The position numbers were made by a program, and so were the translations under genes. A DNA stretch of 16,840 nucleotides from an uncultured Prevotellaceae bacterium (GTDB lineage Bacteria > Bacteroidota > Bacteroidia > Bacteroidales > Muribaculaceae): NCBI GenBank assembly GCA_937916085.1, contig CALGGO010000079.1, positions 1 through 16,840 of the forward strand, given 5' to 3'. A model generated the notes under the pieces. The model made no database searches. It was given only the letters and a program-made list of their open reading frames with translations, and was not told the origin of the DNA. Below, piece by piece: positions 15,578 to 16,840 of this stretch (positions are counted from its first letter, which is position 1; each line of letters opens with the position of its first letter).

Positions 15578-15603
15578 TGTAGTGCGCCGTAAGCACGGCG
15601 TTC
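15578..15603 (+). repeat. Left REP-type inverted repeat
   Basis: GTAG at 15579-15582 is followed by TG and the hairpin CGCCGT (15585-15590), loop AAGC, ACGGCG (15595-15600). The GTAG-plus-hairpin layout is that of substrates cut by REP transposases. Confidence 0.8.
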
Positions 15604-15667
15604 GAGGAGCCTCAAGGAAAGCAAGAGGCAAAGCAAGAATTCTCAAGACAAAAAGGGAGTGGCAGGG

Positions 15668-16642
15668 TCATTCCACCGTGGCGAGGGTGGCAGCGAGGGA
15701 GTTAAGGTGGTAGCATATCTGCTCGGTGAGGCAGGTGCTCTGGTTTTGGTGCTTAAAAGGCGAGATGAGCAGCAGGTCACCACGGGCGCAGGCGTCAAAG
15801 TCCTCGCCCGAGGGCTTGGAAAGAGAGGTGAAGCCGTTATCCACAATCTTTATCACCTTGCAGTGAGCCTCTTGCGCCGCTTTCATCACCCGTTTCTCGC
15901 CGGCGCTGATGGCGGGCGACACCAGCACCACGCCTCGCCGTGCCATCGCCAGGAAATGCTCCACCCGCTCCTGAATCTGCTCCTCGGTCAACTTGCGCGA
16001 GCATTGCACGGCGGCTTTAAGGGGGAAATCGAGCAAAAAAATGTTGCCTAATGCCTCCACCTGCTCTCCGCCAGCCTCCACCGTCTTTCTCACCTTGAAG
16101 AAATCGCTGTGGTTGCGCTTCTCCCACAGCCGCCGAGGGTTGTCATGCACATAGTTAATCATGTTGCGCAGCTGGTCTCTAGAGGTGAGGATGAGGTCGT
16201 TGTAGTCTTTCTCCCACAAGGGCTGGGCAATATTCATCTCACGTGCCGCGAAGTTGCATGCCTTTTTGAAGCTATAGATGATAGTGCCAAGATGCACCTC
16301 GGTTTTCTTGGTCACATGGATGATGCCGTGGAAGTGGTCGGGCATGAGCTGGCATCTAAAAAGCTTCATATGAGGGTGATGCAAGGGGATCTCGTGCCAG
16401 TAGCGTTTCACTGCCTCGCCAAGCGCAGTGGCATTCACCCATGCCATGCTGTGGCTCTCGTCGGGCGAGCACAGCGTGCCCAGCACATTGCGGCGACCCG
16501 CCACCACCACCGTTATCATATATACATAATGGCCATAGTAGTCGTGACCCGCCTTGCGGCGAGTCATCGAGGGCTTCTTCTGGTATTTACCCTCGTTTCG
16601 CTTCCACCACTGCCGTCGTTGCTCATCGCGATTGTCGTTCAT
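15668..16642 (-). CDS. REP-associated tyrosine transposase with extra C-terminal domain
   Basis: The 324-residue protein starts at ATG 16640-16642. Its first ~185 residues are an IS200/IS605-like Y1 HUH transposase of the TnpA_REP class. The metal-binding HUH motif is H103-F-H105 in LMPDHFHGIIHV, and the likely nucleophile is Y164 in MINYVHDNPRR. Such enzymes cut single-stranded REP hairpins at GTAG. The N-terminus (TRRKAGHDYYGHYVYMITVVVAGR) is family-like. Residues about 190-324 are an extension absent from the classic short enzymes. It has a hydrophobic strand-helix pattern (RRGVVLVSPAISAGEKRVMK at 235-254, then VIKIVDNG and ACARGDLLLISPF at 284-296) that resembles Rossmann-type DprA/LOG domains by eye. 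The gene sits wholly inside the inverted repeat, with its own promoter and no partner gene. The transposase call is firm; the extension's fold is inference. Confidence 0.9.
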   Translation of the reverse strand: MNDNRDEQRRQWWKRNEGKYQKKPSMTRRKAGHDYYGHYVYMITVVVAGRRNVLGTLCSPDESHSMAWVNATALGEAVKRYWHEIPLHHPHMKLFRCQLMPDHFHGIIHVTKKTEVHLGTIIYSFKKACNFAAREMNIAQPLWEKDYNDLILTSRDQLRNMINYVHDNPRRLWEKRNHSDFFKVRKTVEAGGEQVEALGNIFLLDFPLKAAVQCSRKLTEEQIQERVEHFLAMARRGVVLVSPAISAGEKRVMKAAQEAHCKVIKIVDNGFTSLSKPSGEDFDACARGDLLLISPFKHQNQSTCLTEQICYHLNSLAATLATVE

Positions 16643-16646
16643 AGTG

Positions 16647-16654
16647 CAAAAATA
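16647..16654 (-). promoter_or_regulatory. -7 element of the transposase promoter
   Basis: TATTTTTG on the minus strand matches TAnnTTTG and ends 4 bases before the ATG, implying a nearly leaderless message. Upstream, TTTG (16674-16671) lies 16 bases away and CTTG (16678-16675) 20 bases away, so the -33 box is uncertain. Confidence 0.5.
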
Positions 16655-16706
16655 GCGGTTTTTTCATTGCCAAACAAGCGTCGCCGCCTTTTTTTGATCA
16701 TTTTTT

Positions 16707-16732
16707 GAACGCCGTGCTTACGGCGCACTACA
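16707..16732 (-). repeat. Right REP-type inverted repeat
   Basis: This is the exact reverse complement of 15578-15603. Read on the minus strand it again gives GTAG followed by TG and the CGCCGT-AAGC-ACGGCG hairpin. Confidence 0.8.
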
Positions 16733-16770
16733 AAACCACCCCCCAGGCTTCGTGAGGAAATAGTGGAGAG

Positions 16771-16840
16771 TGGAGAGGGAGGAGAGGAGAGGGAGGAGTG
16801 GAGAGGGAGGAGTGGAGAGGGAGGAGTGGAGAGGGAGGAG
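16771..16840. repeat. Tandem 14-bp polypurine array running off the right edge
   Basis: Five consecutive copies of TGGAGAGGGAGGAG fill 16771-16840; only the second copy (16785-16798) differs, by one base. The unit is nearly pure purine on the plus strand. The array continues beyond the window, so its length is unknown. 16733-16770 leads into it with looser GTGGAGAG sequence and no gene. Confidence 0.9.

Larger units (their letters stand above)
15578..16732. mobile_element. RAYT element bounded by a perfect 26-bp inverted repeat
   Basis: A 26-base sequence at 15578-15603 is repeated exactly in inverted orientation at 16707-16732, enclosing the whole transposase gene in 1155 bp. Each copy forms hairpin CGCCGT-AAGC-ACGGCG preceded by GTAG. 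This matches the known pattern of RAYT genes flanked by inverted REP sequences. No target-site duplication is evident; Y1 HUH enzymes do not make them. Confidence 0.8.

Noticed and set aside
15411..15713. Several open frames in the polypurine stretch
   Set aside because: Low-complexity repeat without stops; products are runs of G/E/R or S/P/L and none has a promoter or family resemblance.

Overview
The window looks like chromosomal DNA of a gut-type Bacteroidales bacterium, most likely Prevotellaceae or Muribaculaceae. The grounds are: promoters of the Bacteroidetes form (TTTG, about 19-21 bases, TAnnTTTG); a fused SecDF; secreted proteins ending in GIYIINGKK or GINIVNGKK tails like type IX secretion (T9SS) sorting domains; and a family-typical Ig-like lipoprotein. 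Every protein gene I accept is on the minus strand, so transcription runs from high to low coordinates.

Bases 1-7726 hold an AraC-family regulator (6889-7689) followed by a tightly packed, probably co-transcribed cluster: DUF362 protein, Tat-exported flavodoxin plus 2x[4Fe-4S] protein (ATGA overlap), lipoprotein with two alpha/beta-hydrolase domains, signal-peptide aldo/keto reductase with a dockerin-like tail, a metal-ligand-less iron-ADH homologue, and a flavodoxin lipoprotein cut by the window edge. Five of the six structural genes carry export signals. I read this as an AraC-controlled extracytoplasmic redox/ester-processing module; its substrate cannot be told from sequence.

Bases 7727-9645 hold a lone complete tyrosine recombinase with flanking inverted repeats, and an orphan plus-strand terminator without a recognisable gene; this is probably a small integrated element or its remnant. 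Bases 9646-9880 are gene-free: two small TTC-loop hairpins, then 7-bp tandem repeats (GATTAGT x3, then about 20 units near GATCCCC).

Bases 9881-12936 are secDF with a strong terminator, a promoter and a structured leader. Bases 12957-13279 are an AT-rich stretch with clustered CTAG sites, then eight ~25-bp units carrying hairpins or direct repeats, ending exactly at the stop codon of the next gene. Bases 13280-15370 encode the Ig-like lipoprotein.

Bases 15428-16840 form the most striking locus: a REP-associated tyrosine transposase (RAYT, HUH/Y1 type) enclosed by a perfect 26-bp inverted repeat. Each copy is a GTAG-preceded hairpin, as in enterobacterial REP/RAYT systems. Polypurine repeats lie on both sides, and the RAYT has an extra C-terminal domain of about 130 residues that looks Rossmann/DprA-like. 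Together with the hairpin repeats elsewhere in the window, this suggests a Bacteroidales REP/RAYT system that may still be shaping the genome.
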